Source of the DNA: Leifsonia shinshuensis
GTDB taxonomy: Bacteria > Actinomycetota > Actinomycetes > Actinomycetales > Microbacteriaceae
Assembly: GCF_031456835.1 (NCBI RefSeq)
Contig: NZ_JAVDVK010000001.1
Span: 1,054,001-1,118,000, forward strand
Direction of reading: 5' to 3'
DNA: 64,000 nucleotides
The notes beneath the pieces are model-generated. The model had not been told where the DNA came from, did no database searches, and saw only the letters and a list, made by a program, of their open reading frames with translations. Shown one piece after another: positions 12,478 through 20,981 of the stretch (positions are counted from its first letter, which is position 1; each line of letters opens with the position of its first letter). The translations under genes were made by a program, and so were the position numbers.

Positions 12478-13792
12478 GGGCGCTCACCTCCTCGGCGTCG
12501 CGCACCGCGCCGTCGAGCACCGTCGCACGGCCCTGGTGGAAGGTCGCGACGACCCGGCCGGGCAGCGTGAGCCCGAGGTAGGGCGAGTTGACGCCCTTGC
12601 CGGCGAGGTCGGCGGTCGAGAACGTCCGCGAGGCCGTCGGGTCGTAGAGGAAGAGATTCGCCGGGGCGCCCTCCGCAAGCGCACCGCCGTGGCCGTCCAG
12701 CCGGCCGATCCGGGCCGGGGTGGCGGAGAGGACGCGGGCGATGTCGGCCCAGCCGAGCATCCCGTTGTCGACAACGCTGGCCTGCACCACCGAGAGCGCC
12801 GACTCCAGCCCGACCATGCCGAACGCGGCGGCGTCCCACTCGCAGTCCTTCGACTCGATGGGGTGCGGCGCGTGGTCGGTCGCGACGATGTCGATGGTGC
12901 CGTCGGCGAGGCCGGCGCGCAGCGCCTCCACGTCCTCGCGGCTCCGCAGCGGCGGGTTGACCTTGTAGCGGGCGTCGTATCCGGTCGCCAGCTCTTCGGT
13001 GAGAGCGAGGTGGTGCGGGGTGACCTCGGCGGTCACGGCGATGCCGCGGGCCTTCGCCCAGCGGATCACGTCGACGCTGCCCGCGGTGGAGACGTGGCAC
13101 ACGTGGAGGCGCGAGCCGACGTGCTCGGCGAGCAGCACATCCCGGGCGATGATCGACTCCTCGGCGACCGCCGGCCAGCCCGCCAGCCCCAGCTCGCCGG
13201 ACAGCGCGCCCTCGTTCATCTGCGCGCCCTCGGTGAGCCGCGGCTCCTGCGCGTGCTGCGCGATGACGCCGTCGAACGCCTTGACGTACTCCAGCGCCCG
13301 GCGCATCAGCAGCGGGTCGGAGACGCACCTGCCGTCGTCGCTGAACACCCGGACGCGGGCGCGGGACTGCGCCATCGCGCCCAGCTCGGCCAGCCGCTCT
13401 CCCGCCAGCCCGACGGTGACGGCGCCGATCGGCCGCACGGTCGCGTAGCCGGCCGCCTCGCCGAGGCTCAGCACCTGCTCGACCACCCCGGCTGTGTCCG
13501 CCACCGGCGACGTGTTCGCCATGGCGAACACCGCGGTGAATCCACCGGCCGCGGCGGCGCGCGTGCCGGTCAGGACCGTCTCGCTCTGCTCGTACCCGGG
13601 CTCGCGCAAGTGCGTGTGGAGGTCGACCAGACCGGGCAGCGCGAGCAGCCCGTCTGCGTCGATCGCCGTCGCACCCGCGGCGCTCAGCCCGGCTCCGGTC
13701 GCGGTGATCACGCCGCCGTCGACCAGCAGGTCGGTCCGCGAGCCGTCGGCCAGCGTCGCGCCGCGGATCAGGAACTTCTCGTCCACACTCAC
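12470..13792 (-). CDS. pyrC: Dihydroorotase
   Basis: Cyclises carbamoyl aspartate to dihydroorotate. 440 aa, class I metal-dependent amidohydrolase. Metal-ligand motif [10 protein letters not shown] near residue 58, later His ligands in [14 protein letters not shown] and [11 protein letters not shown], and the catalytic Asp in VATDHAPHP. The GTG at 13792 overlaps the pyrB stop (GTGA). A second in-frame GTG two codons later is an alternative. The downstream membrane-protein gene starts inside its last codons. Confidence 0.97.
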   Translation of the reverse strand: MSVDEKFLIRGATLADGSRTDLLVDGGVITATGAGLSAAGATAIDADGLLALPGLVDLHTHLREPGYEQSETVLTGTRAAAAGGFTAVFAMANTSPVADTAGVVEQVLSLGEAAGYATVRPIGAVTVGLAGERLAELGAMAQSRARVRVFSDDGRCVSDPLLMRRALEYVKAFDGVIAQHAQEPRLTEGAQMNEGALSGELGLAGWPAVAEESIIARDVLLAEHVGSRLHVCHVSTAGSVDVIRWAKARGIAVTAEVTPHHLALTEELATGYDARYKVNPPLRSREDVEALRAGLADGTIDIVATDHAPHPIESKDCEWDAAAFGMVGLESALSVVQASVVDNGMLGWADIARVLSATPARIGRLDGHGGALAEGAPANLFLYDPTASRTFSTADLAGKGVNSPYLGLTLPGRVVATFHQGRATVLDGAVRDAEEVSARG

Positions 13793-14760
13793 CTCACACC
13801 GCCTGGCCGTACCTGCTCGGAACCGGCACCCGACAGCAGCAGGTACAGGGCTGCCATCCGCACGGAGACGCCGTTCGCGACCTGCTCCCGGACCGTCGAG
13901 CGCGGGGAGTCCGCGGCCGCGGCCGAGATCTCCAGCCCGCGGTTCATCGGTCCCGGGTGCATCACAATGCTATCGGGCTTCAACCGGGCCAACCGCTCCT
14001 CGTCCAGCCCCCACCGCCGCGTGTATTCGCGCGTGGTCGGGAAGAACGCCGCGTTCATCCGCTCGGCCTGGATGCGCAGCATCATCACCACGTCCGGACC
14101 GGCGGCGATCGCCGCGTCCAGGTCGTAGCCCACCTCGGCCGGCCAGCCGGAGACGTCCACCGGCAGCAGCGTCGGCGGCGCGACCAGCGTGACGTGCGCA
14201 CCGAGGGTCCGCAGCAGCCAGACGTTGGAGCGCGCGACCCGCGAGTGCAGGATGTCGCCGACGATCGCGACGCTCACCCCGTCGAGGTCGCGGCCGCGCG
14301 AGGCCGTCCCGTGGATGCGGCGGCGCATCGTGAACGCGTCCAGCAGCGCCTGGGTCGGGTGCTCGTGCGTCCCGTCGCCGGCGTTCAGGATGCCCGCGTC
14401 GATCCAGCCGCTCGTCGCGAGCGTCTGCGGGGCGCCCGACGAGCCGTGGCGGATCACCACCGCATCCGCCCCCATCGCCTGCAGCGTCTGGGCCGTGTCC
14501 TTCAGGCTCTCGCCCTTGGAGACGCTCGAGCCCTTGGCGGAGAAGTTGATGACGTCGGCGGAGAGCCGCTTCGCCGCCGCCTCGAACGAGATGCGGGTGC
14601 GCGTGGAGTCCTCGAAGAAGAGGTTCACGACGGTCTTGCCGCGCAGCGTCGGGAGCTTCTTGACCTCGCGCTCCTGCACATCCGCCATGTCCTCGGCGAC
14701 ATCGAGCAGCTGGATGGCGTCCTCACGCGGGAGGTCGCGGGTCGAGAGCAGGTGCCTCAT
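13789..14760 (-). CDS. pyrB: Aspartate carbamoyltransferase catalytic chain
   Basis: Joins carbamoyl phosphate and aspartate. 323 aa. [19 protein letters not shown] contains the carbamoyl-phosphate-binding STRTR motif; the aspartate-side motif is [11 protein letters not shown]. No pyrI regulatory gene is nearby, as expected for actinobacteria where PyrR controls the operon instead. The ATG at 14760 overlaps the pyrR stop (ATGA) and its stop overlaps pyrC. Confidence 0.97.
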   Translation of the reverse strand: MRHLLSTRDLPREDAIQLLDVAEDMADVQEREVKKLPTLRGKTVVNLFFEDSTRTRISFEAAAKRLSADVINFSAKGSSVSKGESLKDTAQTLQAMGADAVVIRHGSSGAPQTLATSGWIDAGILNAGDGTHEHPTQALLDAFTMRRRIHGTASRGRDLDGVSVAIVGDILHSRVARSNVWLLRTLGAHVTLVAPPTLLPVDVSGWPAEVGYDLDAAIAAGPDVVMMLRIQAERMNAAFFPTTREYTRRWGLDEERLARLKPDSIVMHPGPMNRGLEISAAAADSPRSTVREQVANGVSVRMAALYLLLSGAGSEQVRPGGVR

Positions 14761-15314
14761 GCGTCGGCCCCCGGCTCCTCGATCGTGACGGCCTCGGTGC
14801 CGTCGACCTCGTCCAGACGCACGAAGATGCGCTCGGAGGCCGCCGACGGGAGGTTCTTGCCCACGAAGTCCGCGCGGATCGGCAGTTCGCGGTGGCCGCG
14901 GTCCACCAGAACGGCGAGACGGACAGCCCGCGGCCGGCCGATGTCGCTGACCGCGTCGAGCGCGGCCCGGATCGTGCGGCCCGAGAACAGCACATCGTCG
15001 ACGAGCACGACGGTCTTGCCGTCGATCGGGCCCGGGAGCGACGTGGGCTGCGGGGTGCGCGTGGGATGCCGTGACAGGTCGTCGCGGTACATCGTCACGT
15101 CGAGCGCGCCCACGATGTCGGCGGGCGAGCCGACCGCGGCCGGCTCGATGCGCTGGATGGTGTCCGCGATCCGCCGCGCGAGCACGACGCCGCGGGTCGG
15201 GATCCCCAGGATCACCAGATCGTCGGTTCCCCGGTTGGACTCCAGGATCTCGTGGGAGATCCGAGTCAACGCCCGGGCGATGTCAGCCTGCTGCAGCACG
15301 GTACGCGCCGTCAT
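14757..15314 (-). CDS. pyrR: PyrR: pyr operon RNA-binding regulator / uracil phosphoribosyltransferase
   Basis: 185 aa PRTase-fold protein that senses UMP/UTP and binds the pyr leader RNA; family members also convert uracil to UMP. The PRPP-binding motif is [20 protein letters not shown], and the basic RNA-binding face is suggested by RDDLSRHP and [13 protein letters not shown]. It is the first gene of the operon, ATG at 15314 with AAGGAGG upstream. A PyrR-binding loop lies directly beside that ribosome binding site, so it probably controls its own translation. Confidence 0.97.
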   Translation of the reverse strand: MTARTVLQQADIARALTRISHEILESNRGTDDLVILGIPTRGVVLARRIADTIQRIEPAAVGSPADIVGALDVTMYRDDLSRHPTRTPQPTSLPGPIDGKTVVLVDDVLFSGRTIRAALDAVSDIGRPRAVRLAVLVDRGHRELPIRADFVGKNLPSAASERIFVRLDEVDGTEAVTIEEPGADA

Positions 15315-15324
15315 GCCGACCTCC

Positions 15325-15345
15325 TTCCCCGCCTCACAGGACGGC
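15325..15345 (-). promoter_or_regulatory. PyrR-binding hairpin in the pyr leader
   Basis: On the minus strand, GTCCTGTGAGGC (15342 down to 15331) matches the core of the PyrR-binding consensus UCCNGNGAGGY, flanked by a short CCG/CGG stem. It ends only a few bases before the pyrR ribosome binding site (GGGGAAGGAGG). The arrangement fits translational repression by PyrR-uridylate, as known in mycobacteria, rather than antitermination: no terminator lies between the loop and the start codon. Confidence 0.8.
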
Positions 15346-15370
15346 TGTTAAAGGATGCCTAACGCTTCTC

Positions 15371-15376
15371 ACCCTA
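15371..15376 (-). promoter_or_regulatory. Candidate -10 of the pyr operon promoter
   Basis: TAGGGT on the minus strand fits TANNNT. Transcription would begin near 15364, giving a leader of about 50 bases that contains the PyrR loop. No strong -35 is visible. Confidence 0.5.
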
Positions 15377-15410
15377 CCAGGCCAGGTGCCCGCTCCCCCG
15401 CAGACGCCGT

Positions 15411-15467
15411 CGAGGGGTCGCAACACGCCGTCATGGCGGGCCGATAACGGCGTGTTGCGACCCCTCG
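15411..15467. terminator. Long perfect inverted repeat at the end of the efp-nusB-lipoprotein unit
   Basis: Two 21-bp arms (15411-15431 and 15447-15467) are perfectly complementary around a 15-base loop. The repeat begins six bases after the stop codon of the thioredoxin-fold lipoprotein and lies upstream of the pyr promoter. There is no U-rich tail. It probably terminates the upstream unit and insulates the pyr operon; the stem is much longer than a normal intrinsic terminator. Confidence 0.75.
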
Positions 15468-15473
15468 TTGCGC

Positions 15474-16202
15474 TCAGTGGCCGGCGAGGAAGCGCGAGAA
15501 CGCCTTGGCGTCGTCCACGCCGCCGGGGTACTGCTCGCCGTTCACGAGGACGGTCGGCGTTCCCTTGATCGTGTCGAGGACCTTCTTTCCGTCGACCTCG
15601 ATCGGGCCCTTCTGCGAGTTCGCGGTGTTGCCCTGCGCCCACGCCTGGTACGGGCCGCTGTCCGACAGGCAGCCGGAGATGTCGCTCGCGCCCGCCTTCG
15701 ACGCGCGGGACGCCAGCTCCTTGTCCGTCAGTCCGTTGGAGTTCTCCTCCGGCTGGTCGGTGAAGAGCGCCTGGTAGAACGGCAGGATGGCCGTGCGGTC
15801 GGACACGGCGACGCACGTCAGCGCCGCAGCCGCCCGGGTGGAGTAGCCGGTCCCGTTCGACACCGCGTCGAGGAACGTCAGCGGGTGCAGCCGGAGCGTG
15901 ATCGACCCGTCGTCGACGGCCTTCGCGAGCGTGGCGCCATTGGCCTTCTCGAACGCGCCGCACACCGGGCACATCGCGTCGAACCAGATGTCGACCTTCT
16001 TCTGCCCGTCGCCGACCGTGATGAAGCCGCCGTCGAAGTCGACGGCGCCGTCGGTGCCCTTCGGGGGCGCGTCCGTCGCCACGGGGACGTTCGAGGCGCC
16101 GCCGAGCAGCGAGCACCCCGCCGCGGCGAACACCACGCCGAGCGCGAGCGCCGTCGCCGCGGCGATCCGCCGCATGCGGCCCGTCACGCGCGTGCCCGTC
16201 AC
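15474..16202 (-). CDS. Thioredoxin-fold (DsbA-like) lipoprotein
   Basis: About 242 aa predicted extracytoplasmic thiol oxidoreductase. The signal region MRRIAAATALALGVVFAAAG is followed by a lipobox Cys (AAGC). The redox motif is CPVC in WFDAMCPVCGAFEKANG, and the cis-Pro loop is GTPTVLVNGEQYPG; the overall layout is the DsbA/thioredoxin_4 family. Two further Cys (TCVAVSD, ISGCLSD) may form a structural disulfide. The GTG at 16202 is chosen because it overlaps the nusB stop (GTGA) and has GAGGA upstream; ATG at 16175 is an alternative that still keeps the signal peptide. It likely folds or reduces secreted proteins. Confidence 0.88.
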   Translation of the reverse strand: MTGTRVTGRMRRIAAATALALGVVFAAAGCSLLGGASNVPVATDAPPKGTDGAVDFDGGFITVGDGQKKVDIWFDAMCPVCGAFEKANGATLAKAVDDGSITLRLHPLTFLDAVSNGTGYSTRAAAALTCVAVSDRTAILPFYQALFTDQPEENSNGLTDKELASRASKAGASDISGCLSDSGPYQAWAQGNTANSQKGPIEVDGKKVLDTIKGTPTVLVNGEQYPGGVDDAKAFSRFLAGH

Positions 16203-16615
16203 GCGGTCCTCGTCTGGGCGATCTTCGCCAGGAGCCCGTTCACGAAGCCGGCCGAGTCGTCGGTCGAGAGCACGGTCGCCGCCTCGACGGCCTCCGAGAT
16301 GGCGACGCCGTCGGGCACCTCGTCGTTGAACAGCACCTCCCAGACGCCGATGCGCAGGATGGCGCGGTCGACGGCGGGCATGCGGGCGAGCGTCCACCCC
16401 TGGGCGTACGTCTCGATCTGCTCGTCGATCTCGTCCTGGTGCTCGATCACGCCGTCGAGGATGTCGCGGGCGTACAGCCACGACGCCTCGCGCGCCGGCT
16501 GGGTCGCCGCGCGCTCGGCCTCGGTCGCCAGCGCCTGGCGCAGCGGGATGCCGCGCAGGTCGGCGCTGTAGAGCACGTCGAGCGCGCGCTTGCGTGCCTT
16601 GGTCCGCGCGCTCAT
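16199..16615 (-). CDS. nusB: Transcription antitermination factor NusB
   Basis: Binds boxA RNA with NusE(S10) for rRNA antitermination. 138 aa all-helical protein with ARKRALDVLYSADLRGI at the N-terminus and the conserved PAVDRAILRIGVWEVLF and SEAVEAATVLSTDDSAGFVNGLL segments. It follows efp with no intervening base (efp stop 16616, nusB ATG at 16615). efp-nusB pairing is widely conserved. Confidence 0.96.
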   Translation of the reverse strand: MSARTKARKRALDVLYSADLRGIPLRQALATEAERAATQPAREASWLYARDILDGVIEHQDEIDEQIETYAQGWTLARMPAVDRAILRIGVWEVLFNDEVPDGVAISEAVEAATVLSTDDSAGFVNGLLAKIAQTRTA

Positions 16616-17179
16616 CTAGTCGTTGACGCGGCCGAGGTAGTCGCCCGTGCGGGTGTCGACCTTGACCTTCGTGCCGGTCTCGAGGAACAGCGGGACCTGG
16701 ATCTGGTAGCCGGTCTCCACGGTCGCCGGCTTGGTGCCGCCGGTGGAGCGGTCGCCCTGCAGGCCCGGCTCCGTGTAGGTGATCTCGAGCACGACGGAGG
16801 CCGGGAGCTCGACGTAGAGCGGCAGGCCCTCGTGCAGCGCGACGGTGACGTTCTGGTTCTCGAGCATGAAGTTGGCGGAGTCGCCGACGATCGGGCCCGG
16901 GATGGTGATCTGGTCGTAGTCCGACGTGTCCATGAAGACGAAGTCGGCGCCGTCCTGGTACAGGTACTGGTAGTCGCGGCGGTCGACGTTGGTGATGTCG
17001 ATCTTCGCGCCCGCGTTGTAGGTGCGGTCGACGGTCTTGCCGGTGGTGACGTTCTTCAGCTTGGTGCGGACGAACGCGCCGCCCTTGCCGGGCTTCACGT
17101 GCTGGAACTCGATCACGGTCCAGAGCTGGCCGTCGATCGAGAGGACGACGCCGTTCTTGATGTCAGCGGTTGAAGCCAA
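16616..17179 (-). CDS. efp: Elongation factor P
   Basis: Rescues ribosomes stalled on polyproline. 187 aa from a TTG start at 17179, chosen because it gives the family N-terminus (M)[11 protein letters not shown] and the exact expected length; no good ATG is available. The loop [10 protein letters not shown] carries the Lys at the tip that reaches the peptidyl-transferase centre. Domains II/III are complete ([24 protein letters not shown] ... [18 protein letters not shown]). The ribosome binding site is weak (GGAACA upstream). Proline-rich proteins in the window (MltG, PriA linker) are the sort of substrates that need EF-P. Confidence 0.95.
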   Translation of the reverse strand: MASTADIKNGVVLSIDGQLWTVIEFQHVKPGKGGAFVRTKLKNVTTGKTVDRTYNAGAKIDITNVDRRDYQYLYQDGADFVFMDTSDYDQITIPGPIVGDSANFMLENQNVTVALHEGLPLYVELPASVVLEITYTEPGLQGDRSTGGTKPATVETGYQIQVPLFLETGTKVKVDTRTGDYLGRVND

Positions 17180-17299
17180 GGGGATGTTCCGTTCGTTCGA
17201 TGAGAAGATGCGGGTGGACGCCGCACGCGCCGGTCTCGGGGAGACGGAGCGGATGCGGCCCACGGCGGACCGCGCGGCGGTCCCAGAAGATTCTAGACG

Positions 17300-17737
17300 T
17301 CAGCGGGCGTTTCGGCGAATGAACGCCAGCGCCAGCCGGTACGACTCGAACCCGAACCCGGCGATCACTCCGGTCGCCACCGCGGTGATGACGCTGGTGT
17401 GCCGGAACTCCTCGCGGGCGTGCGGGTTCGACAGGTGCACCTCGACCACCGTGCCGCCGGCCTTCGTGACCAGCGACACCGCGTCCCGCAGCGCGTACGA
17501 GTAGTGCGTCCACGCGCCGGCGTTCAGGATGACGGGGGCGCCCGAGTCGGCCGCCTCGTGCAGCCAGCGCAGCAGCTCCGCCTCGTCGTCGGTCTGGCGG
17601 AGGTCGATCCGGTCGTCGCCGGCGTCGTCCTGCAGGAGTGCGCGCAGGGCGTCCAGCGTCCCCGACCCGTAGACGTCGGGCTCGCGGGTTCCCAGCCGGC
17701 CGAGGTTCGGTCCGTTGAGGACGAGGATGTCCGCCAT
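17300..17737 (-). CDS. aroQ: 3-dehydroquinate dehydratase, type II
   Basis: Third step of the shikimate pathway. 145 aa, type II fold (dodecamer). ILVLNGPNLGRLGTREPDVYG includes the catalytic Tyr; NAGAWTHYSYALRDAV and EVHLSNPHAREEFRHTSV hold the active-site His and substrate-binding residues. The usual NPGAYTHT motif reads NAGAWTHY here, a mild deviation. The ATG at 17737 overlaps the stop of the preceding small gene (TGATG), so it is the last gene of a coupled aro unit. Confidence 0.95.
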   Translation of the reverse strand: MADILVLNGPNLGRLGTREPDVYGSGTLDALRALLQDDAGDDRIDLRQTDDEAELLRWLHEAADSGAPVILNAGAWTHYSYALRDAVSLVTKAGGTVVEVHLSNPHAREEFRHTSVITAVATGVIAGFGFESYRLALAFIRRNAR

Positions 17738-18120
17738 CACTCCTCGCCGTCCTTCAGCGGACGCACGCGGACCGCGGACCACGTGTCGTCGACCGAGATG
17801 TTGCTGATGCCGCGCCACCCGTAGGCGCGGGCCTCGCCCGCGACGACGTCGCGGTTCACGTCCGCGCGTCCGCCCTTCGGGTAGACCACCCACAGCGCGC
17901 GGGCGGACTCCGCGACCGGCAGCTGCTCGGCGTAGCGCGCCAGCAGCTCCTCGCGCGAGCGCACGACGGTGGCGATGACGGCCGCCTCGGCGATGCCCGC
18001 TTCGGTCGCGCCGTCGGGGAGCGGTCCGAGGAGGTCGCGGTCGCCGTCCTGGGCGATCACCACCGCGACGCCGTCGCCCGGCTTCGCCTGGAACCGTTGC
18101 AGCACGGTCTTGTCGGTCAC
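17737..18120 (-). CDS. Conserved hypothetical protein embedded in the aro operon (DUF3052-like)
   Basis: 127 aa, start GTG at 18120 overlapping the aroB stop (GTGA), with AGGAGG seven bases upstream; its stop overlaps the aroQ start. No catalytic motif is recognised. The sequence has an alpha/beta pattern ending in ALWVVYPKGGRADVNRDVV and WSAVRVRPLKDGEE, which recalls small actinobacterial DUF3052 proteins; that resemblance is from memory and weak. Overlap on both sides implies obligate co-translation with AroB and AroQ. Confidence 0.8.
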   Translation of the reverse strand: MTDKTVLQRFQAKPGDGVAVVIAQDGDRDLLGPLPDGATEAGIAEAAVIATVVRSREELLARYAEQLPVAESARALWVVYPKGGRADVNRDVVAGEARAYGWRGISNISVDDTWSAVRVRPLKDGEE

Positions 18121-19196
18121 GAACCCACCTCCTGGTATGCGGCGAACAGCAGGCTCTGGTCCGGGCCGGCGAGCACCGTCGGACGCGCCACGTCGTCGAG
18201 CACGATGAAGCGCAGCATACTGCCCCGCGCCTTCTTGTCGCGCTGCATGGTGGCGAGCAGCGTCTGCCAGCGCCCGAGCGGGTAACTCACGGGCAGCGTC
18301 AACGACTCCAGGATGCGGCGGTGCCGGTCCGCGACCTCGTCGCTGAGCCGTCCGCTCAGCCGGGCGAGCTCCGCCGCGAACACCATGCCGACCGAGATCG
18401 CCGCGCCGTGGCGCCACTGGTACCGCTCGGCGTGCTCGATCGCGTGCCCGAGGGTGTGCCCGTAGTTGAGGATCTCGCGCAGCCCCTGCTCGGTGAAGTC
18501 CTCCCCCACCACGCGCGCCTTGATGCCGATGGACAACTCCACCAGGCGCCGGAACTCCGGCGTCTCCGGGTCGGTCGCCCGGTCGACGTCGGCCTCGATC
18601 GTGTCGAGGATCTCGGGCTCGGCGATGAAGCCGTACTTCACGACCTCGGCGAATCCGGCCAGCAGCTCGTTGCGCGGCAGCGAGGTGAGCGTGTCCAGAT
18701 CGCAGACCACCGCGGCCGGCGCGTAGAACGCCCCGACCAGGTTCTTGCCCTCGGCGGTGTTGATGCCGGTCTTGCCGCCGACCGCCGCATCCACCATTCC
18801 GAGCAGCGTCGTCGGCACCTGCACCAGCCGCACACCGCGCAGCCACGTCGCGGCCACGAATCCGGCCAGATCGGTGACAGCGCCGCCGCCGAAGCCGATC
18901 ACGGCGTCCGAGCGCGTGAAGTCGGCCTGCCCCATGATCTGCCAGAGGAACGACGCCACCTCGACGCGCTTGGCGGCCTCCGCATCCGGCACCTCGGCGA
19001 GGAGCACCTCGTAGCGGCCGAGCAGCGACTCCCGCAGCTCCGCCGCCGCGGCGCCCAGGCTCGGCTGGTGCACGAGCAGGACCTTGTTCACCGCGGTGCC
19101 GAGGTGGTCCGCCAGCTTGAACCGCAGGCCGCGACCGACCACCACCGGGTACGGGTGCGCTCCGGAGACGGTGATCTCGGTGGGGGCGTCGGTCAT
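18117..19196 (-). CDS. aroB: 3-dehydroquinate synthase
   Basis: Second step of the shikimate pathway, NAD- and metal-dependent. 359 aa from ATG at 19196, which overlaps the aroK stop (ATGA). Family motifs: GFGGGAVTDLAGFVAATWLRG, VPTTLLGMVDAAVGGKTGIN, Glu and His metal ligands in GFAEVVKYGF and LNYGHTLGHAIEH. The length is standard. It lies in the order aroC-aroK-aroB-(small gene)-aroQ. Confidence 0.97.
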   Translation of the reverse strand: MTDAPTEITVSGAHPYPVVVGRGLRFKLADHLGTAVNKVLLVHQPSLGAAAAELRESLLGRYEVLLAEVPDAEAAKRVEVASFLWQIMGQADFTRSDAVIGFGGGAVTDLAGFVAATWLRGVRLVQVPTTLLGMVDAAVGGKTGINTAEGKNLVGAFYAPAAVVCDLDTLTSLPRNELLAGFAEVVKYGFIAEPEILDTIEADVDRATDPETPEFRRLVELSIGIKARVVGEDFTEQGLREILNYGHTLGHAIEHAERYQWRHGAAISVGMVFAAELARLSGRLSDEVADRHRRILESLTLPVSYPLGRWQTLLATMQRDKKARGSMLRFIVLDDVARPTVLAGPDQSLLFAAYQEVGS

Positions 19197-19759
19197 GCGT
19201 GTCCTTCCTTCTGCGCCCACTGGGCGATCTCCTCGACGATCGTGTCGATCGGCCGGGACGACGTGTCGGCGGTGTAGTCCGCGAGCGACCGGTAGAGCTC
19301 GCTTCGGGATGCGACGAGCCGCTTCCAGGACTCGAGGTCGGTGATCAGCGGCCGCTTGCCGTTGGTGATCCGCTTGGCGATCGCCTCCGGGCGGACGGTC
19401 AGCAGGACGACGCGCGCGCCGGCCAGGTCGGACTGCGTCGCCGGGTCGAGCACCGCGCCTCCGCCGAGGGAGACGATGCCCGGACGGCGGAGCGCCTCGG
19501 CGACGGCCGCGCGCTCCAGCACCCGGAAGTGGGCTTCGCCGTGCGTCGCGAAGATTTCGGAGATCGGCCCGTGCTCGGCGACCACCACGGCGTCCGTGTC
19601 CACGAACGGCAGCCCGAGCAGCTTCGCCAGCCGCTTTCCGACACGGGACTTGCCCGCCGCGGGAGGCCCGATCAGAGCGATCGTCGCGGGCGATCCGCCG
19701 GCTGCGCCGGGCTCAGGCGCTCCGGCCTCAGACGCTCGGGGCTCAGGCGTAGGGAGCAC
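19193..19759 (-). CDS. aroK: Shikimate kinase
   Basis: Phosphorylates shikimate. P-loop GPPAAGKS, shikimate-binding [17 protein letters not shown] and NGKRPLI are all present. The start is uncertain: the only in-frame start near the family boundary is GTG at 19759, which overlaps the aroC end by 17 bases and adds a Pro/Glu/Ala linker of about 27 residues before the P-loop domain. That linker is built from three 15-bp repeats. 188 aa with this start. Confidence 0.9.
   Translation of the reverse strand: MLPTPEPRASEAGAPEPGAAGGSPATIALIGPPAAGKSRVGKRLAKLLGLPFVDTDAVVVAEHGPISEIFATHGEAHFRVLERAAVAEALRRPGIVSLGGGAVLDPATQSDLAGARVVLLTVRPEAIAKRITNGKRPLITDLESWKRLVASRSELYRSLADYTADTSSRPIDTIVEEIAQWAQKEGHA
19708..19751 (-). 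repeat. Three imperfect 15-bp tandem repeats at the aroC-aroK junction
   Basis: Units at 19751-19738, 19737-19723 and 19722-19708 (minus strand) share the pattern C(C/T)TGAG(C/G)CC. The aroC stop codon lies in the first unit. In the aroK frame they read [15 protein letters not shown], so the repeat forms the N-terminal linker of AroK. Confidence 0.65.
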
Positions 19760-20951
19760 TGGCGCGTTCGGTGGTGAGGTTCGCGGGGATGGCGTCGAGG
19801 TAGCCCTGCAGGTTGCGCGACGTCTCGGCGATCGAGTCGCCGCCGAACTTCTCCAGGACGGCGTTCGCGAGCACGAGCGCCACCATCGCCTCCGCCACGA
19901 CGCCGGCGGCGGGCACCGCGCAGACGTCGGAGCGCTGGTGGTGGGCCGGTGCGGCCTCGCTGGTGGCCACATCCACCGTCCGCAGGGCGTGCGGGACGGT
20001 CGCGATGGGCTTCATGCCGGCTCGCACGCGCAGCACGCCGCCGGTGCTCATGCCGCCCTCGGTGCCGCCCGCCTTGTCGCTGGTGCGGAGGATGGTGCCG
20101 TCGTCGGCGACCAGTTCGTCGTGCGCCTCGGAGCCGCGGCGGGTGGTGGTGAGGAAGCCGTCGCCGATCTCGACGCCCTTGATCGCCTGGATGCCCATCA
20201 GGGCGGCGGCGAGCTGGGCGTCGAGCTTGCGGTCCCAGTGCACGTGCGAGCCGAGCCCGGGCGGCAGGCCGTACGCGAGCACCTCCACGACGCCGCCCAG
20301 TGTGTCGCCGTCCTTGTGCGCGGCGTCCACCTCGGCGACCATCCGCTCGGACGTCGCCGGGTCGAAGCAGCGCAGCGGGTCGGCGTCGAGGGTGTCGACG
20401 TCCGAGGGACGCGGCAGCGGCGAGCCCTCGGGGACGCGCACCGGGCCGATCGACAGCGTGTGGCTGACGAGGGTGATGCCGAGCTCGTCGAGGAACGACT
20501 TGGCGACGGCGCCGAGCGCGACGCGCGCGGCGGTCTCACGGGCGCTCGCGCGCTCCAGCACGGGACGGGCCTCGTCGAAGCCGTACTTCTGCATGCCCAC
20601 CAGGTCGGCGTGGCCGGGACGCGGACGCGTCAGCGCCGCGCCGCGGCCCGAGTTCAGCACCTCGGGGTCCACGGGCTCGGGGCTCATCACGTCGACCCAT
20701 TTCGGCCACTCGGTGTTGCCGATGCGCAGGGCGATCGGGCTGCCGAGGCTGAGCCCGTGGCGGACGCCGCCCGAGATGTCGAGGGCGTCCTGCTCGAACT
20801 TCATGCGGGCTCCGCGGCCATAGCCGAGCTTGCGGCGCGCCAGGTCGGCGCGGATGGCGTCGAGCGACACCGGGACCCCGGCGGGAAGTCCCTCCAGGAC
20901 GGCGATGAGTTCGGGGCCGTGGGATTCCCCGGCCGTGAGCCAACGAAGCAT
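19743..20951 (-). CDS. aroC: Chorismate synthase
   Basis: Last shared step to aromatic amino acids: converts EPSP to chorismate using reduced FMN. 402 aa from ATG at 20951. [25 protein letters not shown] is the canonical start; [41 protein letters not shown] and the C-terminal [13 protein letters not shown] follow. It is separated from aroE by 30 bp and overlaps aroK. Confidence 0.98.
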   Translation of the reverse strand: MLRWLTAGESHGPELIAVLEGLPAGVPVSLDAIRADLARRKLGYGRGARMKFEQDALDISGGVRHGLSLGSPIALRIGNTEWPKWVDVMSPEPVDPEVLNSGRGAALTRPRPGHADLVGMQKYGFDEARPVLERASARETAARVALGAVAKSFLDELGITLVSHTLSIGPVRVPEGSPLPRPSDVDTLDADPLRCFDPATSERMVAEVDAAHKDGDTLGGVVEVLAYGLPPGLGSHVHWDRKLDAQLAAALMGIQAIKGVEIGDGFLTTTRRGSEAHDELVADDGTILRTSDKAGGTEGGMSTGGVLRVRAGMKPIATVPHALRTVDVATSEAAPAHHQRSDVCAVPAAGVVAEAMVALVLANAVLEKFGGDSIAETSRNLQGYLDAIPANLTTERASAPYA

Positions 20952-20981
20952 TCTTCGATTCTGGCATAACGGCAACGGCCG

